Assembly (NCBI GenBank): GCA_016789955.1
Contig: JAEUPB010000097.1
Span: 1-35,887, forward strand
From: Rubrivivax sp.
Lineage (GTDB): Bacteria > Pseudomonadota > Gammaproteobacteria > Burkholderiales > Burkholderiaceae_C
Reading direction: 5' to 3'
DNA length: 35,887 nucleotides
Part shown: positions 9,177 to 18,468 of the stretch, piece after piece
Layout: every line of letters begins with the position of its first letter
Position numbering within the stretch: position 1 is the first letter of the stretch
The notes under the pieces: generated by a model
Databases searched by the model: none
Told to the model about the DNA's origin: nothing
Seen by the model: only the letters and a program-made list of their open reading frames with translations
Position numbers and translations under genes: made by a program

Positions 9177-10768
9177 GTGCCGAAGCCACTCCAGGCCCTC
9201 GGGCCGCCGTTCCCGCCGTCGCCTGGTCCCCGGCCTGGCGGCGCGCCGTGCCCTGGCTGGTGGCGGCGCTGGTCGGCGTGCTGCTGCTGTACCGCGAGAC
9301 GGCGACGCTGATGGTGGGCGTCTGGCGCAACTCCGAGACCTACGCCCATGCGTTCCTCGTCCCGCCGATCTCGGCCTGGCTGGTCTGGCGTCAGCGCCAC
9401 GCGCTGGCGCTGACGGTACCGCAGCCGTCCTGGTGGGTGCTGCTGCCGATGGCCGGCGCGCTGCTGGCGTGGCTGGCGGGCGACCTCGTCTCCGTCAACT
9501 CGGTGACGCAGTTCGCGCTGGTCGCGATGCTCGTGCTGACGGTCCCGCTGGTGATCGGTTGGGCATCCGCGCGGACGATCCTGTTCCCGCTCGGCTTCCT
9601 GTTCTTCATGGTGCCGGTCGGCGAGTTCCTGCTGCCGTTGCTGATGGAGTGGACCGCCGACTTCACCGTCGGCGCGTTGATGCTCACCGGCATCCCGGTG
9701 TACCGCGAGGGCCAGCAGTTCGTGATCCCCAGCGGCAACTGGTCGGTGGTCGAAGCCTGCAGCGGCGTCCGCTACCTGATCGCCTCACTGATGGTGGGCA
9801 CGCTGTTCGCCTACCTGAACTACCGCGCGATGTGGAGGCGCTGGGTGTTCGTCGGCGTGTCGATCATCGTTCCGATCGTCGCGAACTGGTTGCGCGCCTA
9901 CATGATCGTGATGCTCGGCCACCTGTCGAACAACCGCATCGCGGTCGGCGTCGACCACCTCGTGTACGGATGGGTGTTCTTCGGCATCGTGATCATGCTG
10001 ATGTTCTGGATCGGTGCACGCTGGGCCGAGCCTGACGCGCCTCTGCCCGTGGCCGGCCCGGCCGATGGCGCGGGCATTGCCGGCGTCGCTGCCGGATGGC
10101 GGCACGCGCCGCAGGCCGCCGCGCTTGTCGGTGTGCTTCTGCTGTCGGCGGCGCCCGGCGCCGTGGCCTGGCTCGAGCGCGACGCCCGCGCCTCGTCGCT
10201 GCCGCAACTCGCGCTGCCGGGGGCCATCGGGACGTGGCAGGCGCAGGAACCCGCCAAGGCGCCGCAGGACTGGGCGCCCACATTCCACAACCCGCGTGCG
10301 CTTGCCGTTCGCGGCTACCGCGACGCCTACGGCGACGTGGTGCTGCACGTGGCCTACTTCCGCGCGCAGGACTACGGCAGCAAGCTGGTGTCGTCGATGC
10401 ACCAGATCACGACAGCCGACGACGCCACATGGAACCGCAGCAACCCGCCGCCGCTGCAGGTGGCAGGCGGCACATGGCGGATCGCGTTGCTGCAGGGATC
10501 GCCGACGCTGTCGTCGATTTCACGGACGAAGAAGATCCTGGTGGCCCGCGCGTACTGGGTCGACGGTAGATTCACGACGTCGGACATCGACGCCAAGCGC
10601 CTGAATGCCGTGTCGCGTCTGCGCGGCCACGGCGACGACGGCGCCATCGTGATGGTGCATGCCGTGGCCGACGATGAAGCCGAGGCTCAGCAGCGTCTGA
10701 TCGCTTACCTCCAGCAGGCCCAGCCCGCGATCGACGCGATGCTGCGGGGTGTCAGCGGGCGGCACTGA
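9173..10768 (+). CDS. xrtA: Exosortase A fused to an EpsI domain
   Basis: Integral-membrane transpeptidase-like protease, 531 residues, that recognises C-terminal PEP-CTERM tails and is thought to cleave them and pass the protein on for surface attachment. The N-terminal ~310 residues carry multiple membrane helices. Putative catalytic residues are Cys196 in VEACSGVRYL, Arg241 in ANWLRAYMI and a His (His262 in VDHLVYGW; His250 in GHLSNN is the alternative). After about residue 330 comes a periplasmic EpsI-like domain (WQAQEPAKAPQDW, AYFRAQDYGSKLVSS). The fusion is common in XrtA proteins (TIGR03109 plus TIGR02914, from memory). The ATG overlaps the upstream stop by 4 bases. A likely substrate is encoded at 30823-32229. 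Confidence 0.96.
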   Translation: MSAEATPGPRAAVPAVAWSPAWRRAVPWLVAALVGVLLLYRETATLMVGVWRNSETYAHAFLVPPISAWLVWRQRHALALTVPQPSWWVLLPMAGALLAWLAGDLVSVNSVTQFALVAMLVLTVPLVIGWASARTILFPLGFLFFMVPVGEFLLPLLMEWTADFTVGALMLTGIPVYREGQQFVIPSGNWSVVEACSGVRYLIASLMVGTLFAYLNYRAMWRRWVFVGVSIIVPIVANWLRAYMIVMLGHLSNNRIAVGVDHLVYGWVFFGIVIMLMFWIGARWAEPDAPLPVAGPADGAGIAGVAAGWRHAPQAAALVGVLLLSAAPGAVAWLERDARASSLPQLALPGAIGTWQAQEPAKAPQDWAPTFHNPRALAVRGYRDAYGDVVLHVAYFRAQDYGSKLVSSMHQITTADDATWNRSNPPPLQVAGGTWRIALLQGSPTLSSISRTKKILVARAYWVDGRFTTSDIDAKRLNAVSRLRGHGDDGAIVMVHAVADDEAEAQQRLIAYLQQAQPAIDAMLRGVSGRH

Positions 10769-10805
10769 GCCCCACCGCAACAGCAAGGAACGAGGACTTT
10801 CGAGC

Positions 10806-12086
<1,281 letters not shown>

Positions 12087-12117
12087 CGCTGCGGCAGGCC
12101 GGACTTCCATCCCGTCG

Positions 12118-12684
12118 ATGCGACTGTTCCTCTACGGCTCCCGCAGCTACGCGCAGACGCTCACCGGCATCGCCGCGGATCTCGGCCACGAGGTGGCCGG
12201 TCTGATCGACGACCAGCATGCGGGCCCGGGCATCGTCGGGTCCTTCGACGCCGTGACGCGCGAGCAGGCGCACGGCGGTGCCGGGCTCGTGCTGGCGATC
12301 GGCTACTCCGACCTCGGGGCCCGCGCCCGCGCGTGGGAGCGCGTGCGCGCCACGGCGTGGCCGCTGCCGACGCTGGTGCACCCGCGGGCGTACGTGGCGC
12401 TGTCGGCGACGCTGGGCCCGGGCTGCGTAGTGATGGCCGGTGCCATCGTCGACCAGCGCGCCCAGCTCGGCGAGGCGGTCGTCGTCTGGCCCGGCGCCTG
12501 CGTGAACCACGACTGCGCGATCGGCGACAACTCCTTCATCTCGCCGTCGGCGGTGCTGTGCGGCGGGGCCACGGTCGGGCCCCACAGCTTCGTCGGTGCC
12601 GGCGCGTTGATCGTCGACGGCGCCCGGTTGCCGGCGTCGTCGTTCGTGCGCATGGGCGAGCGCGTGATCGCCCGGGGCGCGTGA
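12118..12684 (+). CDS. NeuD/PglD-like left-handed beta-helix acyltransferase
   Basis: Predicted sugar O- or N-acyltransferase of 188 residues. An N-terminal Rossmann-like PglD_N part (MRLFLYGSRSYAQTL, EVAGLIDD) is followed by hexapeptide repeats (LGPGCVVMAGAIVDQ, VVWPGACVNHDCAIG, SAVLCGGATVG). The catalytic His of this family is His131 in VNHDCAIG. Nine residues on, where PglD/NeuD enzymes carry a second His near acetyl-CoA, this protein has Phe140 (DNSFISP), so acyl donor or activity may differ. It is the first gene of the accessory region after the dehydrogenase and could acylate the amino sugar made by the transaminase at 18968. Function beyond the fold is inferred. Confidence 0.85.
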   Translation: MRLFLYGSRSYAQTLTGIAADLGHEVAGLIDDQHAGPGIVGSFDAVTREQAHGGAGLVLAIGYSDLGARARAWERVRATAWPLPTLVHPRAYVALSATLGPGCVVMAGAIVDQRAQLGEAVVVWPGACVNHDCAIGDNSFISPSAVLCGGATVGPHSFVGAGALIVDGARLPASSFVRMGERVIARGA

Positions 12685-12686
12685 CC

Positions 12687-13739
12687 ATGGACACCCGCAA
12701 TCCGCCCGTATCGCCGATCGTCGCGGCCGCCGGGCTCGCTCAGGGTCCGGAGGCGGCCGCGGGCGCCGTGGCGGCGATCGCGGCAGACGGCCGCCCACCG
12801 TCGATCAGCATCGTCTCGACGATGTACCGGTCGCGGCGCTTCCTCGAGGACTTCCTGCGCGATTGCGTCGAGGCGCTGGCCGCCGCCGGCTGCAGCCGCT
12901 ACGAGATCGTGCTCGTCAACGACGGCTCCCCGGACGACTCGCTGGCGTACGCCGTGTCGCGGCGTGCGGACCTGCCTCAGCTCGTCGTCGTCGACCTGTC
13001 GCGCAACTTCGGCCACCACCATGCGATGCAGGCCGGGCTGGCGCATGCCCGCGGCGAGCGGGTGTTCCTGATCGACTGCGACCTCGAGGTGCGGCCCGCC
13101 GTCCTGCTGCCGTTGCTGCAGAAGCAACGGGAGACCGGCGCCGACCTCGTCTTCGGCTACCAGGAGGCTCGCAAGGGCGGCTGGTTCGAGCGCTTCAGCG
13201 GCGACCTCTTCTGGCGCGGGCTCAACGCGCTGACCGACGTCCCCATCGCCGAGAACATGCTGACCGAGCGGGTGATGACGCGGCGCTTCGTCGACGCGCT
13301 GCTGCGCCTGGGCGACCGCAACCTCTTCATGGGCGGCATGATGAGCTGGACCGGCTTCGTGCAGATCGGCCTGCCGATCCCCAAGACGCAGCGCGAGGGC
13401 CGCAGCTCGTACACCCTGCGCCGTCGACTGCAGCTCATGGTGGTGGCGGTCAGCTCGTTCTCCTCCAAGCCGCTGACCTGGCTGTTCAACGCCGGCATCG
13501 CCATCACGCTGGCCAGCTTCGCCTACGTGGGCTACCTGCTCGTGCGCAAGGTGTTGTTCAACGATGCGCTGCTCGGCTTCACGTCGATGATGGCGCTGCT
13601 GGCGCTCAGCCTGGGCATCACGACCACCGCGCTCGGACTCGTCGGTATCTACCTCGGCAAGGTCTTCAACCAGGTGCAGAACCGTCCGACCTACATCGTG
13701 CGCGACATCCACCGGGACCGCGATGCCACCGGTCCGTGA
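12687..13739 (+). CDS. GT2 polyprenyl-phosphate glycosyltransferase (ArnC/GtrB-like)
   Basis: GT-A family 2 enzyme of 350 residues that probably loads a sugar onto undecaprenyl phosphate. It has ISIVSTMYRSRRFLEDF, the donor motif LVNDGSPDDSL, RNFGHHHAMQAGL and the metal motif IDCDLE. Two C-terminal membrane helices (about residues 263-285 and 298-322) are followed by a short cytoplasmic tail, the ArnC/GtrB/DPM1 layout. An Ala-rich N-terminal extension of about 35 residues precedes the catalytic fold, so a later start is possible, but ATG 12687 lies 2 bases after the previous stop. With the ArnE-like and GT39 genes downstream it forms three steps of an Arn-type lipid-linked sugar pathway. Confidence 0.9.
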   Translation: MDTRNPPVSPIVAAAGLAQGPEAAAGAVAAIAADGRPPSISIVSTMYRSRRFLEDFLRDCVEALAAAGCSRYEIVLVNDGSPDDSLAYAVSRRADLPQLVVVDLSRNFGHHHAMQAGLAHARGERVFLIDCDLEVRPAVLLPLLQKQRETGADLVFGYQEARKGGWFERFSGDLFWRGLNALTDVPIAENMLTERVMTRRFVDALLRLGDRNLFMGGMMSWTGFVQIGLPIPKTQREGRSSYTLRRRLQLMVVAVSSFSSKPLTWLFNAGIAITLASFAYVGYLLVRKVLFNDALLGFTSMMALLALSLGITTTALGLVGIYLGKVFNQVQNRPTYIVRDIHRDRDATGP

Positions 13740-13749
13740 GCAGGCGGCC

Positions 13750-14448
13750 ATGCGCAGGGTGGCGGTGCTGCAGTCGAACTACATCCCGTGGAAGGGCTAC
13801 TTCGACCTCATCCATGATGTCGACGTGTTCATCTTCTACGACGACAACCAGTACACGAAGAACGACTGGCGCAACCGCAACCAGCTCAAGGGGCCGGGCG
13901 GCGCGCAATGGCTCACGATCCCCGTCGGGGACCGGCTCGACCGGCTGATCTGCGAGGTCGAGCTCCCGCCCGGCAACTGGGCGACCAAGCACTGGCGGAC
14001 GATCGAGCAGCTGTATGCCAAGGCGCCGCACTTCGCCCGCTACCGCGGCCTGTTCGAGTCCATCTACCTCGACATGCGCTGGTCGCTGCTGTCCGATCTG
14101 AACCAGCACCTGGTCCGCACCATCGCGCGCGACGTGCTGGAGATCCGCACCGAGTTCCAGGACTCCCGTGCCTACCGGACGCAAGGCGCCAAGCTTGACA
14201 AGCTGCTGGACCTGCTGGGGCAGAGCGGGGCGACCCACTATCTGTCGGGCCCCGCCGCACGCGACTACATCGACCCCGCCCGGTTCAGCGCGGCCGGCAT
14301 CGCGCTCGAATGGAAGTCGTACGCCGGCTATCCCGAGTACCCGCAGCGCCACGGGGCGTTCGTCCATGGCGTGTCCATCCTCGACCTGATCTTCAACGTC
14401 GGTCCCGAAGCGCCCCGCTACATCTGGGGTTGGCGCGGCTCGCCGTGA
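13750..14448 (+). CDS. WbqC-family protein
   Basis: Member of the WbqC-like family (PF08889), 232 residues, a normal length. The N-terminal signature LQSNYIPWKGYFDLI is unmistakable, followed by FYDDNQYTKNDWRNRNQLK, WLTIPV, HWRTIEQLYAKAPHF and LSGPAARDYID. WbqC proteins occur in O-antigen and surface glycan loci; their chemistry is not settled, but they often sit with amino-sugar genes and have been linked to aminoacyl or amide decoration. I chose ATG 13750, just before the conserved start; ATG 13723 would overlap the GT2 gene by 17 bases. The stop overlaps the next gene's GTG by 3 bases (GTGA), so coupling to the ATP-grasp ligase is likely. Confidence 0.9.
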   Translation: MRRVAVLQSNYIPWKGYFDLIHDVDVFIFYDDNQYTKNDWRNRNQLKGPGGAQWLTIPVGDRLDRLICEVELPPGNWATKHWRTIEQLYAKAPHFARYRGLFESIYLDMRWSLLSDLNQHLVRTIARDVLEIRTEFQDSRAYRTQGAKLDKLLDLLGQSGATHYLSGPAARDYIDPARFSAAGIALEWKSYAGYPEYPQRHGAFVHGVSILDLIFNVGPEAPRYIWGWRGSP

Positions 14449-15662
14449 CCCCGCTGCTGCACGTGCTCGGCGGGAGCCCGTGGCAGACGCCCACGGTCCG
14501 GCGCGCCAAGGCCCTGGGGCTGCGGGTGCTGGTCACCGACATGTACGCCGAGCGGCCGGCATACGCGCACGCCGACGTGCACGAGCAGGTGGACATCACC
14601 GACCTCGACCGCACGCTCGAAGCGGCCCGGCGCCACCGCGTCCAGGGCATCGTCTGCGACACCAGCGATGTCGGCGTGCCCACCGCGGCCTGGGTGGCCG
14701 AGCGCCTGGGCCTGCCCGGCATGGGCTACGGGGTCGCCCTGGACTTCACCGACAAGGCGCGCATGCGCGGGCGGCTCGCCGGCACGTCGGTGCCCATCCC
14801 GGCGCACGCCTGCGCCGTCGAGCCCGAGGAGCTGGATGCCGCCGTGCGGCGGCTCGGGCTGCCCGTGGTGGTCAAGCCTGCGGACAACCAGTCGGGTCGC
14901 GGCGTCTCCGTCGTGCACCGGCCCGCCGAACTCGCAGCCGCGTGGCACGCCGCCCTCGCGCACAGCCGCAGCCGGCGGGTGGTCGTCGAGGCCTTCGTGG
15001 CGGGTGCCGAGGTCATCGCCGACGGGTACGTCGTCGACGGGCGGGTCGAGCTGCTCGGCCTCGCCGACAAGACGCCGTACGCCGAGAACCCGACGATCTC
15101 CAACCGCATCCTGTATCGCTCGGGCGCCGCCTTCGAGGAACTGGCGCCGCGGGTGCGGCCCGCGGCCGGCGCCGTGATCGCGGCGCTGGGGCTGCGCAAC
15201 GGCGTCTTCCACGCCGAGTTCATGCTCGCGGCGGCCGGCGTGGTGCCGATCGACATCGCTGCGCGCGGCGGTGGCGTGATGATCCACACCTGCGTGCTGC
15301 AGCATGTCAGCGGGGTGGATCCGATCGCGGCGATGATCCGCACTGCCCTCGGCCAGGATCCCGACGTGCACCCGTTGCTGTCCCGCCGCGGGGCCGTCGT
15401 CGAGTTCCTGCGGCTGCCTCCGGGGGTGCTGCAGGCCGTGCACGGCCTCGACGCCGCGCTGCGCGTGCCCGGCGTGGCGGCGATCCACTTCAACGCGAAG
15501 CCCGGTGATCCGGTGGGCGCGCTGCGTCAGAAGGACGACCGGCCGGGCTTCATCGTGGCGCTCGGCGACAGCAGCGACGAGGCCGTGCGCGCCGCGCAGG
15601 CCGCGCGTGGCGAGTTGCGTGCCACGCTGTCGGATCCCGACCGGACCACGGCGTTCCACTAG
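14445..15662 (+). CDS. ATP-grasp ligase
   Basis: ATP-grasp enzyme of 405 residues, predicted to join a carboxylate to an amine through an acyl phosphate. It has an N-terminal Rossmann-like part (LLHVLGGSPWQTPTVRRAK), the ATP-binding Lys144 in VVVKPADNQSGRG, and C-terminal metal elements HAEFML (Glu258) and PIDIAARGGG (Asp270, Arg274); the I-A-x-R form is like PurK-type enzymes. The GTG start sits inside the stop of the WbqC gene (GTGA). Close pairing with WbqC and the following amidohydrolase suggests a joint job, such as attaching an amino acid to an amino sugar; the substrate is not visible. Confidence 0.87.
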   Translation: MTPLLHVLGGSPWQTPTVRRAKALGLRVLVTDMYAERPAYAHADVHEQVDITDLDRTLEAARRHRVQGIVCDTSDVGVPTAAWVAERLGLPGMGYGVALDFTDKARMRGRLAGTSVPIPAHACAVEPEELDAAVRRLGLPVVVKPADNQSGRGVSVVHRPAELAAAWHAALAHSRSRRVVVEAFVAGAEVIADGYVVDGRVELLGLADKTPYAENPTISNRILYRSGAAFEELAPRVRPAAGAVIAALGLRNGVFHAEFMLAAAGVVPIDIAARGGGVMIHTCVLQHVSGVDPIAAMIRTALGQDPDVHPLLSRRGAVVEFLRLPPGVLQAVHGLDAALRVPGVAAIHFNAKPGDPVGALRQKDDRPGFIVALGDSSDEAVRAAQAARGELRATLSDPDRTTAFH

Positions 15663-15668
15663 GAGGAG
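15661..15668 (+). promoter_or_regulatory. Strong Shine-Dalgarno of the amidohydrolase gene
   Basis: AGGAGGAG overlaps the ATP-grasp stop codon (TAG 15660-15662) and ends 3 bases before ATG 15672. It is the strongest ribosome-binding site in the window and fixes the start. Confidence 0.8.
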
Positions 15669-15671
15669 ACG

Positions 15672-16472
15672 ATGTCGACGACCTTCTTCGACTCGCTGAC
15701 CCACGTCACTCGCGACGGCAGCTGGATCGGCGAGCGCACGTACGACGCCTCGCTGCCCGCGCTGCTGCGCGACATGGACGCCGCCGGCGCCGCGCGCGCG
15801 CTGCTGGTGTCGATCGCCGGGTACGTCGACAACGAGGTGATCCTCGAATCGGCCCACGCGCACCCGTCGCGCTTCGTGCCCATCGCGGGCCTGAATCCGC
15901 ACATCCTGGCCACCACCCGGCGCGTCGATGCCGTCGTGCGGCAGATCAAGGCGCAAGGTTATGCCGGCATCAAGCTGCACCCGCGGCTGAACGGCTACGA
16001 CCCGCTGGACCCGAAGATGATCGCGGCCGTCGAGTCCTGCGGCGAGCAGGGGCTGGTGGTGCTGCTGGACACGCTGTTCCGCCGCAAGGGGCTGGCCACG
16101 CGGCACGCGCCCGACGTCATCGATCACCTCGCCGGCGCCTGCCCCGACACGCGCATGCTGCTGCTGCACGGCACCGGCCCCACGATGATGGAGCTGTACG
16201 AGATCGTGCGATGCAACGACAACCTGTTGCTGGACCTCTCGTTCACGATCATGCGCTACCGCGGCAGCCAGCGGCTCGACGACGACATGCGCTTCCTGTG
16301 CGCCACCACCGACCAGCTCGTCACGGTGGGCAGCGACTGGCCCGAGTACACGCCGGCCGCCACGCTCGAGCGTTTCGCCGCGCTGACGCAGGGCATCGAG
16401 CCGCACCGCATCGCGAACATCCTGCACCGAAATCTCGAGCGGTGGTTCCCGCAGGCGACTGCCGCGGGCTGA
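15672..16472 (+). CDS. Amidohydrolase-2 fold protein with an incomplete metal motif
   Basis: TIM-barrel amidohydrolase (PF04909-like) of 266 residues. Expected sites are seen in order: FFDSLTHV near the N-terminus, GYAGIKLHPRLNG, LLLHGTGP and VTVGSDWPEY with the C-terminal catalytic-type Asp. The first motif is usually D-x-H-x-H; here it reads Asp7-Ser-Leu9-Thr-His11, so one metal ligand is Leu. The enzyme may bind a single metal differently or be a non-hydrolytic relative. It follows the ATP-grasp gene by 9 bases with an excellent ribosome-binding site. It could trim or edit an acyl-amino sugar, comparable in role to ArnD, but this is inference. Confidence 0.83.
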   Translation: MSTTFFDSLTHVTRDGSWIGERTYDASLPALLRDMDAAGAARALLVSIAGYVDNEVILESAHAHPSRFVPIAGLNPHILATTRRVDAVVRQIKAQGYAGIKLHPRLNGYDPLDPKMIAAVESCGEQGLVVLLDTLFRRKGLATRHAPDVIDHLAGACPDTRMLLLHGTGPTMMELYEIVRCNDNLLLDLSFTIMRYRGSQRLDDDMRFLCATTDQLVTVGSDWPEYTPAATLERFAALTQGIEPHRIANILHRNLERWFPQATAAG

Positions 16473-16521
16473 AGCACCTTGTCACCGCGCCGCGAAGGCG
16501 CCCCGGGACAATCGGCTTCGC

Positions 16522-16526
16522 AGGAG
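16522..16526 (+). promoter_or_regulatory. Shine-Dalgarno that selects a TTG start
   Basis: AGGAG lies 8 bases before TTG 16535. No ATG or GTG at a proper distance gives a protein that keeps the twin-arginine motif, so this site supports the TTG start. Confidence 0.6.
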
Positions 16527-16534
16527 TTGCCGAC

Positions 16535-18436
16535 TTGACCGACCCGAAGCATCCACCCCCCGCGCCGCTGCCTCCGCCTGCCGACGACGCGCGCCGCGAC
16601 GCCCTGAAGTTCCTGATGGCCTCCTGGGGCTCGCTGGCCGTCGCCGGCTGTGGCGGCGGAGGCGACGAAACCGCTGGCGCCCCGCCTCCGATCACGCCGG
16701 CCGGCACGCCGCCTCCGCCCGAGGTGCCGCCGCCTCCTGCGTCGCCACCGGCCGCACCGCCGCCCCCCGAGGCGCCGCCGCCTCCTGCCGCCCCGCCGCC
16801 ACCGGCGTCGCCGCCGCCCCCCACGGCGCCCCCTCCGTCGCCACCGCCACCGCCACCGCCAGTGGGGCGGCTCGAGGTTCGAGGGCCGAATGTTCTCGGC
16901 AAGGCTCGCGGGGAGGCCAACAACTTCGACAACGGCATCGTCGACCACATCGATGTATCGAACCTGCCTGCGCCGATACCGTGGTCGTTGTACCTGGGCC
17001 TCGACCAGGAGCTGTGCCCGTCGCGTCAGGGGGTCGAATCCCTCGGTTCATGGCAGCGCTGGCACGTCTACGGTCACTACAACGCGCTCTACCAGCCTCT
17101 TCCGCGCTTGGTCGACGGTACTCTGCCGGTGAACTATCCCGACGCAGGTGCGTTTCCCGACTCGGCCGTGTTCGCGCTGCGAGAGGGTCGGCGGTACATG
17201 CGCGACGGGCCGCGCGGCGAGAGCATCGCGACCCCCTACACGACCTGGCACGGTCACACCCGCCGCGACGGTCCGATCGTCCATGCGTCTCCGCTGATTC
17301 CGATGTGGATCGGCATCACGCTGCACGGCCACGTTGTCTATGCGATGCGAGACGGACAGCTGACCACCGGAGGTGTCGTGCCGGTGGAGTCCTGGGCGAA
17401 TGACTTCACGTTCTATGAACCCGAGCGCAAGATCTTCTTCTACACCGATACCGGAAAGGGACGCATCGTTCGCGTCGACAGGCGCACCGATCCCTGGACC
17501 ATCTCCACGCTCGTTGACGGATTCAGGCAGTGCGATTCGGTACGTGCCATCGGGGACAAGCTCTACGTGGCTGACAGTCTGGCCGGCGAGGTCTGGGAGG
17601 TTGATGCCCGCAGTGCTGCAAGGCGCAAGGTCTGCACCCTGCCCCATGCGTTCTGGGTCAGCTACTTCAGTGATGGAACGCTAGCCGTGATGACGCGCAC
17701 GCGGGCGGTGCATCGCATCGATCGTGCCAGTGGAGTGGTGGGGCCCAACCTCACACCCGGTCTCGCGTCCGGCCTGCAACAGTGGGTCACGGTGGATGTC
17801 GATCGCGCCGGCGTCATGGGCGAACGCGACTGCTTCATCGCGTTGTCGGTGCAGGGCGCTGCCAACACCGACTTCTACCGGTACAGCGCAACCGGTACGC
17901 TCCGCATGCCGGTCCACGGGGGCGGAGGGCAGGCAGTAGGGCCTGTCAAGTACGTTGGCGATGCATGGGGGCACTACCCCTGGGTCGGTGCGCATCACCC
18001 GGACGAGGCAGCGCTCATGGTGCAGGGCATGGCCAACTGCCAGCCGCAGGTGATCGTCGTCACACCGCCTGAACGCGCGTGGATCGGCATGGACAACCCC
18101 GACAAGTACGCCGGCTGGCTGGCGTCTGGCCGCAACATTGCCCTGTATGGCGATGACGTCGCCACGGTCACCCGGACCTCCTACACGACCTTGCTGCCTC
18201 AGATGAACAGCAGTGGCGGCGGCATCGTGACCGCCGACCATGTTGCACTGTGGCCACCGGAGCGCATCGTCGCCTTCATCCGGGCTGGCATGCTCGGTTC
18301 GCAGCCCAGGCCCTTCACCAAGGCGCAGGTGAAGGGCTGGGGCATGCGGACGTTGATGAACTCACACCAGTTTCTCGTCGAAGGCTGGCCGCTGGTTCAG
18401 CGGTACATGGCCTACTGCGACGCGCTCGCGGTCTGA
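16535..18436 (+). CDS. Tat-type lipoprotein with polyproline linker and propeller-like domain
   Basis: A 633-residue exported protein I cannot assign to a named family. With the TTG start it begins with a Pro-rich stretch, then a twin-arginine-like signal (Arg20-Arg21 in ARRDALKFL), a hydrophobic segment and a lipobox VAGC with Cys39, followed by Gly-rich and then very Pro-rich sequence (residues 49-110). The remaining ~520 residues have repeated strands such as GRIVRVDRRTDPWTISTLV, DKLYVADSLAGEVWEVD and GTLAVMTRTRAVHRIDRAS, as in NHL or SMP-30-like beta-propellers. It may reach through the periplasm to bind or sense glycan. ATG 16617 would remove the Arg pair. By eye it uses more A/T-ending codons than its neighbours. 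Confidence 0.72.
   Translation: MTDPKHPPPAPLPPPADDARRDALKFLMASWGSLAVAGCGGGGDETAGAPPPITPAGTPPPPEVPPPPASPPAAPPPPEAPPPPAAPPPPASPPPPTAPPPSPPPPPPPVGRLEVRGPNVLGKARGEANNFDNGIVDHIDVSNLPAPIPWSLYLGLDQELCPSRQGVESLGSWQRWHVYGHYNALYQPLPRLVDGTLPVNYPDAGAFPDSAVFALREGRRYMRDGPRGESIATPYTTWHGHTRRDGPIVHASPLIPMWIGITLHGHVVYAMRDGQLTTGGVVPVESWANDFTFYEPERKIFFYTDTGKGRIVRVDRRTDPWTISTLVDGFRQCDSVRAIGDKLYVADSLAGEVWEVDARSAARRKVCTLPHAFWVSYFSDGTLAVMTRTRAVHRIDRASGVVGPNLTPGLASGLQQWVTVDVDRAGVMGERDCFIALSVQGAANTDFYRYSATGTLRMPVHGGGGQAVGPVKYVGDAWGHYPWVGAHHPDEAALMVQGMANCQPQVIVVTPPERAWIGMDNPDKYAGWLASGRNIALYGDDVATVTRTSYTTLLPQMNSSGGGIVTADHVALWPPERIVAFIRAGMLGSQPRPFTKAQVKGWGMRTLMNSHQFLVEGWPLVQRYMAYCDALAV
16680..16862 (+). repeat. Polyproline-coding repeat
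   Basis: About 60 codons encode mostly Pro broken by Ala, Glu, Ser, Thr or Val, ending in a run of seven Pro. Such a linker is extended and rigid and would be translated only with help from EF-P. The DNA consists of imperfect CCGCC/CCTCC repeats. Confidence 0.9.
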
Positions 18437-18450
18437 CCGGTCCCGAGCGA

Positions 18451-18468
18451 GCGGGCTGCGACGCCCGC
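18451..18468 (+). other. Short inverted repeat downstream of the lipoprotein gene
   Basis: GCGGGC and GCCCGC flank a 6-base loop, 15 bases after the stop codon. No T-run follows, so intrinsic termination is doubtful; it may stabilise the 3' end. Confidence 0.3.

Noticed and set aside
14871-15260. Loss of the ATP-grasp metal-binding Asn as a sign of inactivation
   Set aside because: The D-I-A-x-R form resembles the E-x-A-P-R of active PurK enzymes, so it is a normal variant.
14418-16427. 669-residue minus-strand frame opposite the ATP-grasp and amidohydrolase genes
   Set aside because: It spans two well-supported genes, has low-complexity His/Arg/Gly composition and no recognisable domain.
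16680-16862. CCGCC-rich repeat as a CRISPR or satellite array
   Set aside because: It is an in-frame polyproline-coding segment with irregular units and no spacers.
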